6,925 nucleotides of DNA from Chroococcidiopsidaceae cyanobacterium CP_BM_RX_35 (GTDB lineage: Bacteria; Cyanobacteriota; Cyanobacteriia; Cyanobacteriales; Chroococcidiopsidaceae): contig JAFAVL010000062.1 in the NCBI GenBank assembly GCA_019242465.1, positions 1 through 6,925 on the forward strand, given 5' to 3'. Both the position numbers and the translations under genes were made by a program. Positions 6,212-6,925 of the stretch are shown here, in pieces (the stretch's first letter is position 1; each line of letters opens with the position of its first letter). Under the pieces are notes generated by a model, which worked only from the letters and a program-made list of their open reading frames with translations, was not told the DNA's origin and made no database searches.

Positions 6212-6862
6212 TCACGTCTGGAGATCCTCTGCTCCCCCTGCTCCCCCTGCTTCCCCTGCTCTCTTCCCCTCCTCTTGGGTCGTTTCTACTGCTTGAGCGA
6301 TCGCTTCTTCTTCGGTCAGAGCAGCTTGAGAAGTCTCGGTGGTCACAATGTCTGCTGGGATCTCTGTTGGTGTAGGAGTTGACTGTTCAATGACCTCGAC
6401 TTTATCTACTGGAGGAACAGAAGTAGCTTGACTCCGGCGTTGGGTGATGGCACCTAGCTTTTGCTGTATTTGACCTTTAACACCAGTGGCAGTGCTACCC
6501 AAACGACCACCTAGTTGAGAAAGCCGATTTGGGATTGATAGATTGGACACTTTGTTCTGAACTGTGCTTTTAAGTTCTGCCGTATTAGGGAGTTCCGTTT
6601 GTTGCTGGCGTGGAGTAAGTCCCCGGCGTAACTGTAGAGTTTGCGTAACTGACCAGCCCAATAGCACCACACTCGCTACTTGCCCCAGTAACAAACCTCC
6701 TGCAATCTGTCCAGCACACACCCATAACACCAAAGCGTAAAATAGCCCCAGTCCACTCCAGTAAAAATCACTCTTACGGTGGACTTCTGGGAAAAAGAAA
6801 GCCGCTAGATAGATGGCGAGGCTACCAAGACCAACTGCCGCTGCCAGGATGTATGCCAACAT
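6212..6862 (-). CDS. ycf66: Ycf66 family membrane protein
   Basis: The 216-residue product opens with three likely membrane segments (about 1-24, 36-53 and 55-76). The loop and second segment, RKSDFYWSGLGLFYALVLWVCAGQI (29-53), followed by GGLLLGQVASVVLLGW (55-70), is the conserved core I associate with Ycf66, a protein of cyanobacteria and some plastids with no established biochemical role. Residues from about 80 on are soluble, polar and probably disordered, rich in Q, T and E. The last part is unusual: residues 203-211 are GEA-GGA-GGA, encoded by a 9-bp tandem repeat, just before the TGA. The start is the ATG at 6862; another ATG 23 bases upstream is out of frame, and the Shine-Dalgarno is weak. 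It is the first of three same-strand genes, ahead of the 71-aa gene and ileS. Confidence 0.88.
   Translation of the reverse strand: MLAYILAAAVGLGSLAIYLAAFFFPEVHRKSDFYWSGLGLFYALVLWVCAGQIAGGLLLGQVASVVLLGWSVTQTLQLRRGLTPRQQQTELPNTAELKSTVQNKVSNLSIPNRLSQLGGRLGSTATGVKGQIQQKLGAITQRRSQATSVPPVDKVEVIEQSTPTPTEIPADIVTTETSQAALTEEEAIAQAVETTQEEGKRAGEAGGAGGAEDLQT
6231..6257. repeat. Three-unit 9-bp tandem repeat in the ycf66 3' end
   Basis: The plus strand carries GCTCCCCCT twice and GCTTCCCCT once, head to tail, with C-rich sequence continuing to about 6274. On the coding strand it gives alternating G-rich and AGC blocks and encodes GEA-GGA-GGA. Since 9 is a multiple of 3, changes in copy number keep the frame. 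Similar GGGGAGCA-type tracts are common between genes in many cyanobacteria. Confidence 0.75.
6297..6304. repeat. HIP1 core palindrome GCGATCGC
   Basis: Third copy, inside the soluble tail region of ycf66, where it encodes part of the EAIAQ segment. Confidence 0.8.
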
Positions 6863-6925
6863 AATCGTGGGTACTCTTTTTTCATGAGACTTGATATCTT
6901 AATTTTGCAAGAAAACTGTTGACTT

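Noticed and set aside
6231..6257. CRISPR-like or heptamer STRR repeat
   Set aside because: Units are 9 bp with no spacers, so it is neither a CRISPR array nor the classical 7-bp cyanobacterial repeat.
6145..6375. Plus-strand 76-codon frame with LLPLLPLLPLL
   Set aside because: The leucine/proline pattern is just the antisense reading of the 9-bp repeat in ycf66.

Overview
The window looks like chromosomal DNA from a cyanobacterium. Three things point there: a Ycf66-family membrane protein (known from cyanobacteria and plastids), three copies of the octamer GCGATCGC (the HIP1 core typical of many cyanobacterial genomes), and an isoleucyl-tRNA synthetase whose N-terminus matches cyanobacterial IleRS as I remember it. 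Genus cannot be fixed from this sequence.

Layout, left to right. (1) Positions 1-674, minus strand: the N-terminal 224 codons of a secreted protein that reads as a glycoside hydrolase family 44 (GH44) catalytic domain; the gene runs off the left edge before its catalytic glutamates. It is easy to miss because it is open at the window edge and lies antisense to several shadow reading frames. (2) Positions 675-1268: about 600 bases with no convincing gene but with a cluster of short inverted repeats. One is a terminator-like hairpin in the presumed leader of the GH44 gene. (3) Positions 1269-1736, plus strand: a small VOC (glyoxalase/dioxygenase fold) protein. (4) Positions 1874-2818, plus strand: an orphan ParA-type ATPase with all its nucleotide motifs and no ParB-like partner in view. 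(5) Positions 2843-5773, minus strand: complete ileS, convergent with parA and separated from it by 24 bases. (6) Positions 5897-6112, minus strand: a 71-residue protein with a CxxC pair. (7) Positions 6212-6862, minus strand: a Ycf66-family protein whose C-terminus is built from a 9-bp tandem repeat.

The right half (ycf66, the 71-aa gene, ileS) is a same-strand housekeeping block. Its gaps of about 100-120 bases and a clear -10 box in front of ileS suggest separate promoters rather than one tight operon. The left half (GH44, VOC, ParA) is more accessory in character, with no HIP1 sites and no obvious functional link among the genes. I see no CRISPR array, insertion sequence, rRNA or tRNA, and no clear evidence of a new multi-gene system. 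The points most worth following up are the cyanobacterial GH44 enzyme with its structured leader, and the orphan ParA.
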